Position numbers and translations under genes: made by a program. This document shows, piece by piece, positions 16,984 through 25,286 of a stretch of DNA of 64,000 nucleotides; positions within the stretch are counted from its first letter, which is position 1, and each line of letters starts with the position of its first letter. The stretch comes from Aldehydirespirator sp963667505. Lineage in GTDB: Bacteria > Actinomycetota > Acidimicrobiia > Acidimicrobiales > Aldehydirespiratoraceae. The notes under the pieces are model-generated. The model was not told the DNA's origin. It did no database searches and saw only the letters and a program-made list of their open reading frames with translations. The stretch lies in contig OY763490.2 of NCBI GenBank assembly GCA_963667505.2, positions 4,030,001 through 4,094,000 on the forward strand. The letters are read 5' to 3'.

Positions 16984-16986
16984 GCG
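16885..16986 (+). repeat. Right copy of the coxM 3'-end direct repeat
   Basis: Counterpart of 15700-15807, with a 6-nt deletion. The segment between the two copies (15808-16884, 1077 nt) contains exactly the ParD-like and zeta-like genes. Confidence 0.9.
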
Positions 16987-17317
16987 CTACCGGCCCGGCC
17001 CTACGCTCAGGCGCGCCTACCAGAGGGCGCGTCGCCTCCCCGGCACGCTGGCGCCCAGGCCCTTACGACGTGCAGACGGGGGTGGCTGCGCGGGTGGTGG
17101 CGATGTCGGCCTGTGCCGGTCACCTTTGCCCAGATTCCGCCGCCGGTCCCGAGTGGATTGGTCGTGCTGCGGGGAGCCGCGTCGGTCATTTTGCCTCGCT
17201 GAGCGTCTGGCATCGCTTGATGCGCCGTCTCAGCCTACGGGCCTCGTTGGCGCTGCTGGGAGGCGTGCCCGGCGGCGCGATGGCGCGAACGGGGCGGGCG
17301 CGGGCAACACTGGCGGC
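16987..17317. other. Intergenic stretch of 331 nt with no recognisable gene
   Basis: Between the coxM remnant and the gamma-glutamyltransferase-like gene. The downstream gene's frame stays open back to 17126, but its translation is Arg-rich and unlike the family, so I do not treat it as coding. I see no strong -35 or operator. AACACT (17306-17311) ends 6 nt before ATG 17318 and could be a weak -10. Confidence 0.5.
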
Positions 17318-18898
17318 ATGTCTCGGCTTCCTTCTGCCGTCACCCGACACTCCGCGTCGGGGATGGTCTCTACCGTCGATCACCTGGCCACCGGCGTCGG
17401 GGTGGACCTGCTGCGGCGGGGCGGGTCGGCCGCCGACGCGGCGGTGGGCGCCAACGCGGTGCTGGCGGTGACATCGCCCCACATGTGCGGGCCCGGCGGA
17501 GACGTGTGGGCGCTGGTGCACGAGGGGGGGAGCGGTCCGCCGACTGCGCTCGATGCGGCCGGTTTCGCCGGATCGGGAGCGAACGCCGACCGGCTGCGGG
17601 CGCAGGGCTGCGACGAGATGCCGCTGCACGGCGACGTCGCCTCGGTCCCGGTGCCCGGAGCGGTGGACGGCTGGCTGGCGCTGCACTCCCGCTACGGGCG
17701 GCTGCCGCTGGCCGAGGTGATGGCCGAGGCGATCCGCGTGGCTGAAGTCGGGTTCGCGGCCTCGCCGCTGCTGGCCGACCGGTGCGGCGAGGTGGCCGGC
17801 GTGCCGGGCAACACCGACATCGGTGCCGACCTGAAGGCCGGTGCCGTGGTCCGGCGCCCCGGCACAGGCCGCGCGTTCCGGGCCGTGGTCGAGCACGGGC
17901 GCGAGGGCTTCTACGGCGGCGAGTTCGGCGAGGGCCTGATCGCGCTGGGCGCTGGCGAGTACACCTCCGACGACCTGGCCCGACCGGTCGCCCGCTGGGT
18001 GGAGCCGGTGCGGGCCGAGGCCTTCGGGCAGGTGCTTTGGACGGTTTCGCCGACCTCCCAGGGCTATCTCACCCTGGCCGGAGCGTGGATCGCCGACGGC
18101 CTCGACCTCGGCGATGCTGACGACGGGCGCTGGGCCCATCTGCTCATCGAGGCAGCGTCGCAGGCCGCCCACGACCGGTTCGACACCCTCTACGACGGCG
18201 CCGACGGCCAGGCGCTGGTCGACCCGGCCCGCCTGGCCCCCCGCCGCGCGGCCATCGACCCCCGGCGGGCCTCCAATGTCGCGGCCCCCGCGGCGGCGGG
18301 CGACACCACCTATCTGTGCGCGGTGGACGGCGACGGCATGGGCGTGTCGCTCATCAACTCCAACGCCAGCGGCTTCGGCGCTCACCTGGTGGCCGGCACG
18401 AGCGGCATCTTCCTGCACGACCGGGGAATCGGCTTCAACCTGGCGCCCGGCCACCCGGCCGAGTACGGGCCGGGCCGCCGCCCGCCCCACACCCTGTCCC
18501 CGGCGCTGGTCACCGGCGCAGACGGCTCGCTACGCCAGGTGCTGGGCACAATGGGCGGCGACTCCCAGCCCCAGATCCTGCTGCAGTTGCTGGCCCGCAC
18601 GCTGGGCCTCGGCCAGTCGCCGGGCGCAGCCGTCAGGGCGCCCCGCTGGGTGCTCGGCCCCGACGACAGCGACGCCGGCTTCGCCACCTGGCGCCCCGGC
18701 CAAGGCCGCCGCGTGCTGGTGGAGGACGCGGCCACCGGCTGGCACGAGTCCCTAGCCGCCCGCGGCCACACCACCACCCTGCGCGACGACGCCCCCCACA
18801 CCTACGGCCACGCCCACCTGATCGAGGTCACCGCCCAAGGCGCCTTCGCCGGAGCGGCCGACCCCAGATCCGCCATAGGAGTAGCCGCCGGCCTCTAG
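17318..18898 (+). CDS. Gamma-glutamyltransferase family protein
   Basis: A 526-residue Ntn-hydrolase-type protein. The N-terminal region shows the family pattern (DHLATGVGVDLLRRGGSAADAAVGANAVLAVTSPHM, described by position 23-58). The probable autocleavage site and nucleophile is Thr330 in GDTTYL, followed by VDGDGMGVSLINSNASGFG, equivalent to the small-subunit start of gamma-glutamyltransferases. HTLSPALV and the DSQPQILLQLL region near the C-terminus also fit. Members act on glutathione or other gamma-glutamyl compounds, but many homologues have other acylase roles. No secretion signal is obvious. ATG 17318 chosen because the upstream extension is not family-like. Confidence 0.82.
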   Translation: MSRLPSAVTRHSASGMVSTVDHLATGVGVDLLRRGGSAADAAVGANAVLAVTSPHMCGPGGDVWALVHEGGSGPPTALDAAGFAGSGANADRLRAQGCDEMPLHGDVASVPVPGAVDGWLALHSRYGRLPLAEVMAEAIRVAEVGFAASPLLADRCGEVAGVPGNTDIGADLKAGAVVRRPGTGRAFRAVVEHGREGFYGGEFGEGLIALGAGEYTSDDLARPVARWVEPVRAEAFGQVLWTVSPTSQGYLTLAGAWIADGLDLGDADDGRWAHLLIEAASQAAHDRFDTLYDGADGQALVDPARLAPRRAAIDPRRASNVAAPAAAGDTTYLCAVDGDGMGVSLINSNASGFGAHLVAGTSGIFLHDRGIGFNLAPGHPAEYGPGRRPPHTLSPALVTGADGSLRQVLGTMGGDSQPQILLQLLARTLGLGQSPGAAVRAPRWVLGPDDSDAGFATWRPGQGRRVLVEDAATGWHESLAARGHTTTLRDDAPHTYGHAHLIEVTAQGAFAGAADPRSAIGVAAGL

Positions 18899-18990
18899 AA
18901 CCCATGGCGGGAGGCGCTCCGCAGACGGGGCGGATGCGCGGCGGGTTACCCTGCGATGTCAGGGACACAATCAGGCGGGAGGGGCGTGCT

Positions 18991-19875
18991 GTGTTCGAGC
19001 GGTTCACCGACAGGGCCCGTCGAGTGGTGGTCCTGTCCCAGGACGAGGCTCGCCTCCTCAACCACGACTACATCGGCACCGAGCACATCCTGCTGGGCTT
19101 GATCCGCGAGGGTGAGGGGGTAGCGGCCCAGGCGCTTGAGTCGCTGAAGATCAGTGTCGTGTCGGTCCGGGGGCAGGTGGAGGAGATCATCGGCCCGGGC
19201 GGCAGTTCGCCGAGCGGCCATATCCCGTTCACTCCGAGGGCCAAGAAGGTCCTGGAGCTGAGCCTGCGCGAGGCGCTCCAGCTCGGCCACAACTACATCG
19301 GCACCGAGCACATCCTGTTGGGCTTGATCCGCGAGGGCGAGGGCGTTGCCGTCCAGGTGCTGGACAATCTGGGCGCGGGCTTGGCCCAGGTGCGTGCGCG
19401 GGTCATCCAACTGCTGGAGGACTCGGGTGGGGCGGCATCGTCGACGTGGGGCCACGAGCCGGAAGGGACTGTTGTCGAGTTGGACCGGGTCAACGTCTCG
19501 AGTGCCGGGCCGCTGGAGGAGACGGTGGGATACTCGCGGGCAGTCCGCGTTGGTGACCATGTGGTCGTGGCGGGCACGACCACGCTGGGACCGGACGGGG
19601 TCGAGCATCCGGGCGACTGCTATAGGCAGACCCGAGCGGTGCTGCGATTCATCGAGGACGCGCTGCACCGGGCGGGGGCATCCCTCGACGATGTGGTGCG
19701 GACGCGGGCCTTCCTCACCGACATGTCGAACGCCGACGGCTACGGACGGGCCCACGGAGAAGTGTTCGCAGACATCCGCCCCGTGGCCACGCTCGTTGAG
19801 GTCTCGGCCCTCGTGCATCCCGACCTCGTCGTGGAGGTAGAGGTCGACGCCATCATCTCGTCGGACCGGGCCTGA
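18991..19875 (+). CDS. ClpC N-domain / RidA-domain fusion protein
   Basis: A 294-residue protein with two parts. Residues 1-145 are a double Clp N-terminal repeat almost identical in pattern to ClpC: MFERFTDRARRVVVLSQDEA, then NHDYIGTEHILLGLIREGEG and the second NYIGTEHILLGLIREGEG. Neither AAA+ ATPase module follows. Instead, after a short linker, residues 163-290 are a YjgF/YER057c/UK114 (RidA) domain: VVVAGTTTLGPDG, ALHRAGASLDDVVRTRAFLTD and VEVSALVHPDLVVEVEVDAI. The Arg used by RidA enamine/imine deaminases appears to be Ala266, so it may not be a deaminase. The frame is continuous. GTG 18991 has GGCGGGAGG upstream. A role as adaptor or decoy for Clp substrates is speculation. Confidence 0.88.
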   Translation: MFERFTDRARRVVVLSQDEARLLNHDYIGTEHILLGLIREGEGVAAQALESLKISVVSVRGQVEEIIGPGGSSPSGHIPFTPRAKKVLELSLREALQLGHNYIGTEHILLGLIREGEGVAVQVLDNLGAGLAQVRARVIQLLEDSGGAASSTWGHEPEGTVVELDRVNVSSAGPLEETVGYSRAVRVGDHVVVAGTTTLGPDGVEHPGDCYRQTRAVLRFIEDALHRAGASLDDVVRTRAFLTDMSNADGYGRAHGEVFADIRPVATLVEVSALVHPDLVVEVEVDAIISSDRA

Positions 19876-19922
19876 CCGCTGGCTCGGGGAGCGCCGGGTT
19901 GGGCGCCGGTAGGGTTTCGGCG

Positions 19923-21365
19923 ATGCGCGGTGTGATCTCGGCAGCGGGTTACGTGCCGCACCGCAGGCTGGACCGGTCCGAGATCGCCGCATTCTTCGGC
20001 TCGGGGGGCGGCCGAGGCACCCGGGCGGTGGCGTCCTACGACGAGGACACGACCACCATGGGCTACGCCGCCGCCGATCTGGCGCTGCGGTCCACCGATG
20101 TCGAGCCTCAGGCTGTCTGGTTCGCGACCTCGGTGCCAGCCTACCTGGAGAAGACCAACGCGGCTGCCATCCACGCCGCCCTGCGGCTCGCCCCGGCGGT
20201 GGCCGCCTTCGACTTCGGGGGTGCAGTCCGCTCCGGCGTCGGCGCGCTGCGCACTGCTCTGGACGGCGGCGGCCCGAGCCTGGTCGTGGCCGCAGATGTG
20301 CGTGACGGCCTGCCTGCCGGCACCGACGAGGCGTCCGCGGGCGACGGGGCCGCGGCCGTGCTGGTAGGCGACGACTCCAGCGGCCGGGTCCTGGCCGAGT
20401 ACCTCGGCGGGGCGTCCCTCACGATGGAAGTCACCGAGCGCTGGCGGACCCCCGACGGGGACCGCTCGCGCTCCTGGGAGGAGCGCTTCGGGGCCCATGT
20501 ACTTGGTCCGGCTGCAGCCGACGCATGGCAGGCTGCCTTGGCCGACAGCGGGCTGGGCGGCACCGGTGCCGTCGACCGGCTCGCCGTCGCCGGTCTCAAC
20601 AGTCGGGCAGTCGCCGCGGCCGTCAAGGCCATCGGCGCCCGGACCAGCAGCCTCGTCGATCCCCTCATCGACACCGTCGGCAACACGGCCACCGCCCACC
20701 CGGCGTTGCTGCTCTGCTCGGCGTTGGAGCAGGCCAGCCCCGGCGAGACCATCGCAGTCGTGGCGTTGGCCGACGGGGTGGAGGTGATCGTGCTCAGGGC
20801 CACCGAAGCGGTAGCGGGCCACCGTCCAGCCGAGCCCGTCGCGGCCCAGATCGCCGCTGGCAGGCCGCTCAGCTACGGCCGATTCCTGGCGTGGCGCGGG
20901 ATGGTCGAAGTCGAGCCGCCCAATCGGCCTCCGCCCAACCGGCCGTCTTCCTCGGCAGCCCACCGCCGGGCCGACTGGAAGTACGGGTTCGCCGGCACCC
21001 GCGACCGGTCCAGTCAGATGGTGCACCTGCCCCCGGCCCGGGTGTCGCAGAAGGGCGGAACGGCCGACGACACCGACCCTGCCCCCATGGCCCGCATTCC
21101 AGGCACCGTCGCCAGCTTCACCGTGGACCGGCTCGCCTACTCGCCCAGCCCGCCCACCGTGTTCGCGGTGGTGGACTTCGACGGAGGCGCCCGGGTGCCC
21201 TTGGAGCTCACCGACGTCGACGCCGACGAGGTGCAGGTCGGCATGCGGGTCGTTCCCACGTTCAGGCAGCTCTACACCGCCGACGAGATCCACAACTACT
21301 TCTGGAAGGCCCGACCGCTGCGCCCCGGCGAGCCCGGCGCAGCGTCAGCGGGAGCGGCGCCGTGA
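19923..21365 (+). CDS. HMG-CoA-synthase-like protein fused to a C-terminal OB-fold (DUF35) domain
   Basis: A 480-residue protein. Residues 1-310 read as a thiolase-fold HMG-CoA-synthase/KAS-III-like domain (SAAGYVPHRRLDRSEIAAFFG at the start, AGDGAAAVLVGD in the middle). Residues about 315-470 resemble the DUF35 OB-fold partner (MARIPGTVASFTVDRL, VDFDGGARVPLELTD). Two things are odd: the nucleophilic Cys region reads FDFGGAVRSG with no Cys, and the DUF35 zinc ribbon has no Cys (AGTRDRSSQMVHLPPARVS). It probably works with the adjacent thiolase, as DUF35 proteins do in archaeal HMG-CoA and steroid side-chain systems. TAGGGT (19910-19915) ends 7 nt before ATG 19923. Confidence 0.78.
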   Translation: MRGVISAAGYVPHRRLDRSEIAAFFGSGGGRGTRAVASYDEDTTTMGYAAADLALRSTDVEPQAVWFATSVPAYLEKTNAAAIHAALRLAPAVAAFDFGGAVRSGVGALRTALDGGGPSLVVAADVRDGLPAGTDEASAGDGAAAVLVGDDSSGRVLAEYLGGASLTMEVTERWRTPDGDRSRSWEERFGAHVLGPAAADAWQAALADSGLGGTGAVDRLAVAGLNSRAVAAAVKAIGARTSSLVDPLIDTVGNTATAHPALLLCSALEQASPGETIAVVALADGVEVIVLRATEAVAGHRPAEPVAAQIAAGRPLSYGRFLAWRGMVEVEPPNRPPPNRPSSSAAHRRADWKYGFAGTRDRSSQMVHLPPARVSQKGGTADDTDPAPMARIPGTVASFTVDRLAYSPSPPTVFAVVDFDGGARVPLELTDVDADEVQVGMRVVPTFRQLYTADEIHNYFWKARPLRPGEPGAASAGAAP

Positions 21366-22567
21366 GCCCGCACGGCATCCGCGACCGGGTGGCTGTCATC
21401 GGCATGGGCTGCACGCCGTTCGCCGAGCACTGGGACCTCTCACTCGACGACCTCATCATCGACGCGGCCCACGCCGCCTACCGCTCGGCCGGCATCTCCC
21501 AGGACGACATCGACGCCTTCTGGTTCGGCACGTCGCAGTCGGCCGCCTCCGGACTGGCCATGGCCGGCCCGCTCAAGATCCAGGGCAAGCCGGTCACCCG
21601 GGTGGAGAACTACTGCGCCACCGGTTCAGAGGCCCTGCGTCAGGCCTGCTACGCGGTGGCCTCCGGCGCCTACGACACCGCCATGGCCCTCGGCGCCGAG
21701 AAAGTCAAGGACAGCGGATACCAGGGCCTCAACGCCTTCCCGATCCCCACCGACGGCACCCAGCGCACCCTGACCGCCGCAGCCATGTTCAGCCTGATCC
21801 TGCCCGCCTACGCGGCCCGCTACGGCGTGGACGCCGACGAACTGCGCTACGCCGCGGCCCGTATCGCCTCCAAGAACCACCACAACGGCGCCCGCAACCC
21901 GCGGGCCCAGTTCCGCCGGGAGGTGTCGGCCGAGCGGATCTGCGAGATGCCGGCGGTGGCCGGGATGCTGTCGGTGTTCGACTGCGCCGGGGTGGCCGAC
22001 GGGGCCGCCGCCGCCATCGTCTGCCGGGCCGAGGACGCCGGTCGGTGGTGCGCCGACCCGCTCTACGTGAAGGGCCTGTCGGTGGTGACCGGCACCGGCG
22101 CCGGGTCGCTCGACCCCAACTACGACTACACCACCATGCCCGAGTGCGAGCAGGCCGCGGCCGACGCCTACGCCCAGGCCGGCGTCACCGACCCTCGGTC
22201 GCAGCTCGCCTTGGCCGAGGTGCACGACTGCTTCACGCCCACCGAGCTGGTGCTGATGGAGGACCTGGGGTTCTCGCGGAGGGGCGCCGCCTGGCGCGAC
22301 GTGCTCGACGGAGTCTTCGACCTCGGCGGCGAGCTGCCCGTCAACACCGACGGCGGGCTCAAGTCCTTCGGGCACCCGGTGGGGGCCAGCGGTCTGCGGA
22401 TGCTGTACGAGGTGTGGCTTCAGCTACGGGGCGCCGCCCCGACCGAGCGCCGCATTCCTGACACGGGCCGCACGCTGGGCCTCACCCACAACCTGGGCGG
22501 CTACCCCGGCGAGATCGTCAGCTTCGTGGGAGTCTTCGGCACCGAGCCGTCGGGACGGGGCGCGTGA
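21362..22567 (+). CDS. Thiolase family protein (SCP2/Ltp-type acetyl-CoA acetyltransferase)
   Basis: A 401-residue thiolase. Cys85 in ENYCATGSEA is the acyl-carrying residue, and the catalytic His is in SFGHPVGASG. The C-terminal motif reads NLGGYPGE rather than CxG, as in SCP2-type thiolases and Ltp aldolases. It could carry out thiolysis or a retro-aldol cleavage together with the OB-fold protein, whose TGA it overlaps as GTGA at 21362. The substrate is not predictable. Confidence 0.88.
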   Translation: MSPHGIRDRVAVIGMGCTPFAEHWDLSLDDLIIDAAHAAYRSAGISQDDIDAFWFGTSQSAASGLAMAGPLKIQGKPVTRVENYCATGSEALRQACYAVASGAYDTAMALGAEKVKDSGYQGLNAFPIPTDGTQRTLTAAAMFSLILPAYAARYGVDADELRYAAARIASKNHHNGARNPRAQFRREVSAERICEMPAVAGMLSVFDCAGVADGAAAAIVCRAEDAGRWCADPLYVKGLSVVTGTGAGSLDPNYDYTTMPECEQAAADAYAQAGVTDPRSQLALAEVHDCFTPTELVLMEDLGFSRRGAAWRDVLDGVFDLGGELPVNTDGGLKSFGHPVGASGLRMLYEVWLQLRGAAPTERRIPDTGRTLGLTHNLGGYPGEIVSFVGVFGTEPSGRGA

Positions 22568-22589
22568 GCCTCGCGCGGCCGCACCCCGC

Positions 22590-22639
22590 GAACTCGGTGC
22601 GAGTCTTGTGGACATACGACCCACAACTCTCCCGAGTTC
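22590..22639 (+). other. Long imperfect hairpin of unknown role
   Basis: Arms GAACTCGG (22590-22597) and CCGAGTTC (22632-22639) enclose inner arms GAG..TTGTGG (22601-22611) and CCACAA..CTC (22621-22631), with a 2x2 internal loop, a 3-nt bulge (22598-22600) and a 9-nt apical loop (22612-22620). That makes 17 base pairs. No T-run follows, so a classical terminator is not certain; an RNA regulatory structure upstream of the CoA-transferase gene is possible. Confidence 0.6.
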
Positions 22640-22699
22640 CCCGCGGTCGGCTCAGGATGCGCGCCGTTGCCTCCCCGACAACCTATGGAGGATCTCTCA

Positions 22700-25147
22700 A
22701 TGCCCGTTAGACCGCTCACCGGCATCCGAGTCATCGACCTCGCCGTGGACCGGGGCGAGCTGTGCGGACGCCTGCTCAGCGACCTCGGCGCCGACGTCAT
22801 CAAGGTGGAGCCGCCCGAGGGCTCGCCCAGCCGCGGCTTCCCGCCCCTCGATCCCCTCACGCCGGAACACTCGCTGTTCTTCACCATGCGCAACTGCGGC
22901 AAGCGCAGCGTCGTCATCGACCCCGGCGACGACACCGACATGGAGCGCTTCGAGGCCCTGCTGGCGTCCGCAGACGCACTGATCGGCTCGGCCGAGCCCG
23001 GAGCAGCCGCCGCCGCAGGGTTCCCCGAGCTCGAGGCGGAGGCCCTGGCCGCCCGCCACCCCCACCTCGTCGTCGCGTCGGTCGCCGCCTACGGCCGCAC
23101 CGGCCCCTACGCGGGCCGCGACGTGCCCGGCTCGGTCGTCGACGCCACGTCGGGAATGTGCTGGAAGGCGGGCCTGCCCGAGCGCGAGCCGCTCATGCCG
23201 CCGGGCAACATCTCCGGCGACGTGGCCGGCCTCGTCGCGGCCTTCGCAGTCGTGTGCGCCCTCATCCAGCGCGGCGACAACGGCGCGGGCCAGCTCATCG
23301 ACGTGTCGGCCAACGAGGCCGCCGCCCAGATCACCGACTGGTCGCTGCCCAACTCGTCCAAGAGCATGATCGAGGGCGTCGAGCCGATGGAGATCAGGGC
23401 AGGGCCGGGACCGGTGTACACGATCCTGGCCGCGGCCGACGGCTTCGTGCGCCTGGTGGTGCTGAGCCCCCGCCAGTGGCACGCCATCCGGGCCTGGCTG
23501 GGCGAGCCCGACTACCTGCAGGATCCCGAGTACGACGGGTTCATTGCCCGGTTCATGATCGCCGACGCCGTGCTCAATCCGCTGTACGAGGAGCTGTTCT
23601 CCACCATGACGATGGAGGAGGTCGCCGAGGAGGCCCAGCGAAGGGGCATCGTGGCCACCCCCATCCTCAAGCCCGGCGACGTGATCACCAACGAGCACTT
23701 CGAGGCCCGCAAGACCTTCGACCGGGTGCCGCTGTCCACCGGCGGGACGATGAGCCTGCCGTCTGGGTGGATGGAGATCGACGGCGAGCGGGTCGGCCCC
23801 ACCGGTCGCCCGCCCCATCTTGGCGAGCACACCGACGAGGTGCTGGCCGCCCTCGACGCCGAGGCGGCACCGCAGGCGGAAGGCCTGGTCGCCTGGCCCC
23901 CGGTGCCGAACGCCGCGCCCGAGCCGGGCCTGCCGCTGGCCGGGGTGCGGGTCGCCGACTTCGGCCACGGCGGCGTGGGGGTGGAGATCAGCCGGATGCT
24001 GGCCGAGTACGGCGCCGACGTGATCAAGATCGAGAGCCGCACCTACCCGGACTTCATCCGGGTGGTGCTGGGCGGGGAGATGTCGCCGTCGTTCGCCTCG
24101 TCGTCGCGGTCCAAGCGGAGCCTCGGCATCAACGCCAAGACCGACGAGGGCCGCCGGATACTGCTGGAAATGGCGACCGGGTCCGGCGACGCTCCCCGCT
24201 TCGATGTGGTGGTGGAGAACGGCTCGACCGGCGTCATGGACGGCCTCGGGCTCGGCTACCGCGACTTTGCCGCCGCCAATCCCGACGTGGTGATGGTCTC
24301 CAGCCAGCTGATGGGCTCGTCGGGCCCGTGGTCGGCCTGGCGGGGCTACGGCCCCAACACCCAGGTGACCGGGGGCATGACCCACCTCTGGGACTACCCC
24401 GACGTCGAGCGGCCCTCCGGCTCGCAGGCGATCTTCCCCGACCACTGGGCGGGCCGCATGGGCGCGCTGGCCGCGGTGGCGGCCCTGCTGGGCCAACGGC
24501 GGGGCGTGAGCGACGGCGGCTGCCACGCCGAGGTGTGCCAGGTCGAGCAGGTGGTGGGGGTGATGGGCGACCTGCTGGCCCGGGAGTCGCTACAGGCGGG
24601 CTCGGTCAAGCCCCAGGGCAACCGCCGCGACCGGGGCGCGCCCTGGGGGCTGTTCGCCTGCGAGGGCGAGGACCAGTGGGTGGCCGTCTGCTGTCGCACC
24701 GACGACGAATGGGCCGCGCTGGCCGGCCTCATCGGGATCGCCGACCCGGCGCTGGCCGCCGCGGAGGCCCGCCGCGAACGCGAGGACGAGATCGAGGAGG
24801 CCGTGTCGGCGTGGACCCGGACCCTCACCAAGCACGCGGTCACCGCGGCCTGTCTGGCCGTCGGAGTGCCCGCCGGCCCGATGCTGACCTCCTCGCAGCA
24901 GCTCCAGGACCCGCACCTGGCCGCTCGGGGCTACCTGGTGGAGATAGACCAGCCGCCCATCGGCACGATGACCATCGAGGGACCGGCCTTCGCGGCCACC
25001 GGCATGCCCGACGCCGACATCCGTCCCGCCCCCGCCCTAGGCGAGCACACCCGCGAGATAGTCGCCGAACTAGGCCTCGACCACTCCACCGTCGAAGACC
25101 TCATCGCCCGAAGAGTCCTCGAGACCGACGCTCCCGCCCCGGCCTAG
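22700..25147 (+). CDS. Double-domain CoA-transferase, family III (CaiB/BaiF)
   Basis: An 815-residue protein made of two family III CoA-transferase domains in tandem (about 1-395 and 412-815). Both start with the usual motif (LTGIRVIDLA and LAGVRVADFG, then LGADVIKVE and YGADVIKIE). The catalytic Asp is likely in NISGDVAGL in the first half and FPDHWAGRMG in the second. Most family members are single-domain homodimers, so this chain may form the equivalent of an intramolecular dimer. It moves CoA between carboxylic acids; the acid is unknown. GGAGGATC precedes ATG 22700. The thiolase upstream suggests acyl-CoA catabolism. Confidence 0.9.
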   Translation: MPVRPLTGIRVIDLAVDRGELCGRLLSDLGADVIKVEPPEGSPSRGFPPLDPLTPEHSLFFTMRNCGKRSVVIDPGDDTDMERFEALLASADALIGSAEPGAAAAAGFPELEAEALAARHPHLVVASVAAYGRTGPYAGRDVPGSVVDATSGMCWKAGLPEREPLMPPGNISGDVAGLVAAFAVVCALIQRGDNGAGQLIDVSANEAAAQITDWSLPNSSKSMIEGVEPMEIRAGPGPVYTILAAADGFVRLVVLSPRQWHAIRAWLGEPDYLQDPEYDGFIARFMIADAVLNPLYEELFSTMTMEEVAEEAQRRGIVATPILKPGDVITNEHFEARKTFDRVPLSTGGTMSLPSGWMEIDGERVGPTGRPPHLGEHTDEVLAALDAEAAPQAEGLVAWPPVPNAAPEPGLPLAGVRVADFGHGGVGVEISRMLAEYGADVIKIESRTYPDFIRVVLGGEMSPSFASSSRSKRSLGINAKTDEGRRILLEMATGSGDAPRFDVVVENGSTGVMDGLGLGYRDFAAANPDVVMVSSQLMGSSGPWSAWRGYGPNTQVTGGMTHLWDYPDVERPSGSQAIFPDHWAGRMGALAAVAALLGQRRGVSDGGCHAEVCQVEQVVGVMGDLLARESLQAGSVKPQGNRRDRGAPWGLFACEGEDQWVAVCCRTDDEWAALAGLIGIADPALAAAEARREREDEIEEAVSAWTRTLTKHAVTAACLAVGVPAGPMLTSSQQLQDPHLAARGYLVEIDQPPIGTMTIEGPAFAATGMPDADIRPAPALGEHTREIVAELGLDHSTVEDLIARRVLETDAPAPA

Positions 25148-25165
25148 AGGTCAAGCGAGCAGGGA

Positions 25166-25182
25166 GAGATCGCAGGGATCTC
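25166..25182 (+). terminator. Small hairpin after the CoA-transferase gene
   Basis: GAGATC (25166-25171) and GATCTC (25177-25182) form a 6-bp stem with a 5-nt loop about 20 nt after the stop codon; CCC and GGGG with TTT follow at 25185-25197. A weak terminator is possible. Confidence 0.3.
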
Positions 25183-25236
25183 GGCCCTATCGGGGTTTGC
25201 TGCTCGGGTTGCACCGGGTGGAAGCGGCCGCCGGTG

Positions 25237-25256
25237 TGCCTATCATCTGATAGGCA
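25237..25256 (+). promoter_or_regulatory. TetR-type operator upstream of the aminotransferase
   Basis: Perfect palindrome: TGCCTATCA (25237-25245), a 2-nt spacer and TGATAGGCA (25248-25256). The same CCTATCA-N2-TGATAGG core is found at 27448-27463, next to the TetR gene. It lies 30 nt before the aminotransferase ATG and includes TATCAT, a plausible -10, so bound repressor would block transcription. Confidence 0.8.
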
Positions 25257-25286
25257 CTGTTCCGCGTGCCATCAGGGAGGAACGCA

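Noticed and set aside
17007..17213. 68-codon minus-strand frame in the gap before the gamma-glutamyltransferase-like gene
   Set aside because: No ribosome-binding site, no recognisable motif and His/Arg-rich composition typical of shadow frames.
20525..21361. Long N-terminal extension of the thiolase
   Set aside because: The extension runs in a second frame across the OB-fold gene and is Arg-rich; thiolase similarity starts at GTG 21362, which overlaps the upstream stop as GTGA.
22697..24526. 609-codon open frame on the minus strand opposite the CoA-transferase gene
   Set aside because: The plus-strand protein has two complete family III domains; the antisense translation is low-complexity His/Gly/Arg sequence without family features.
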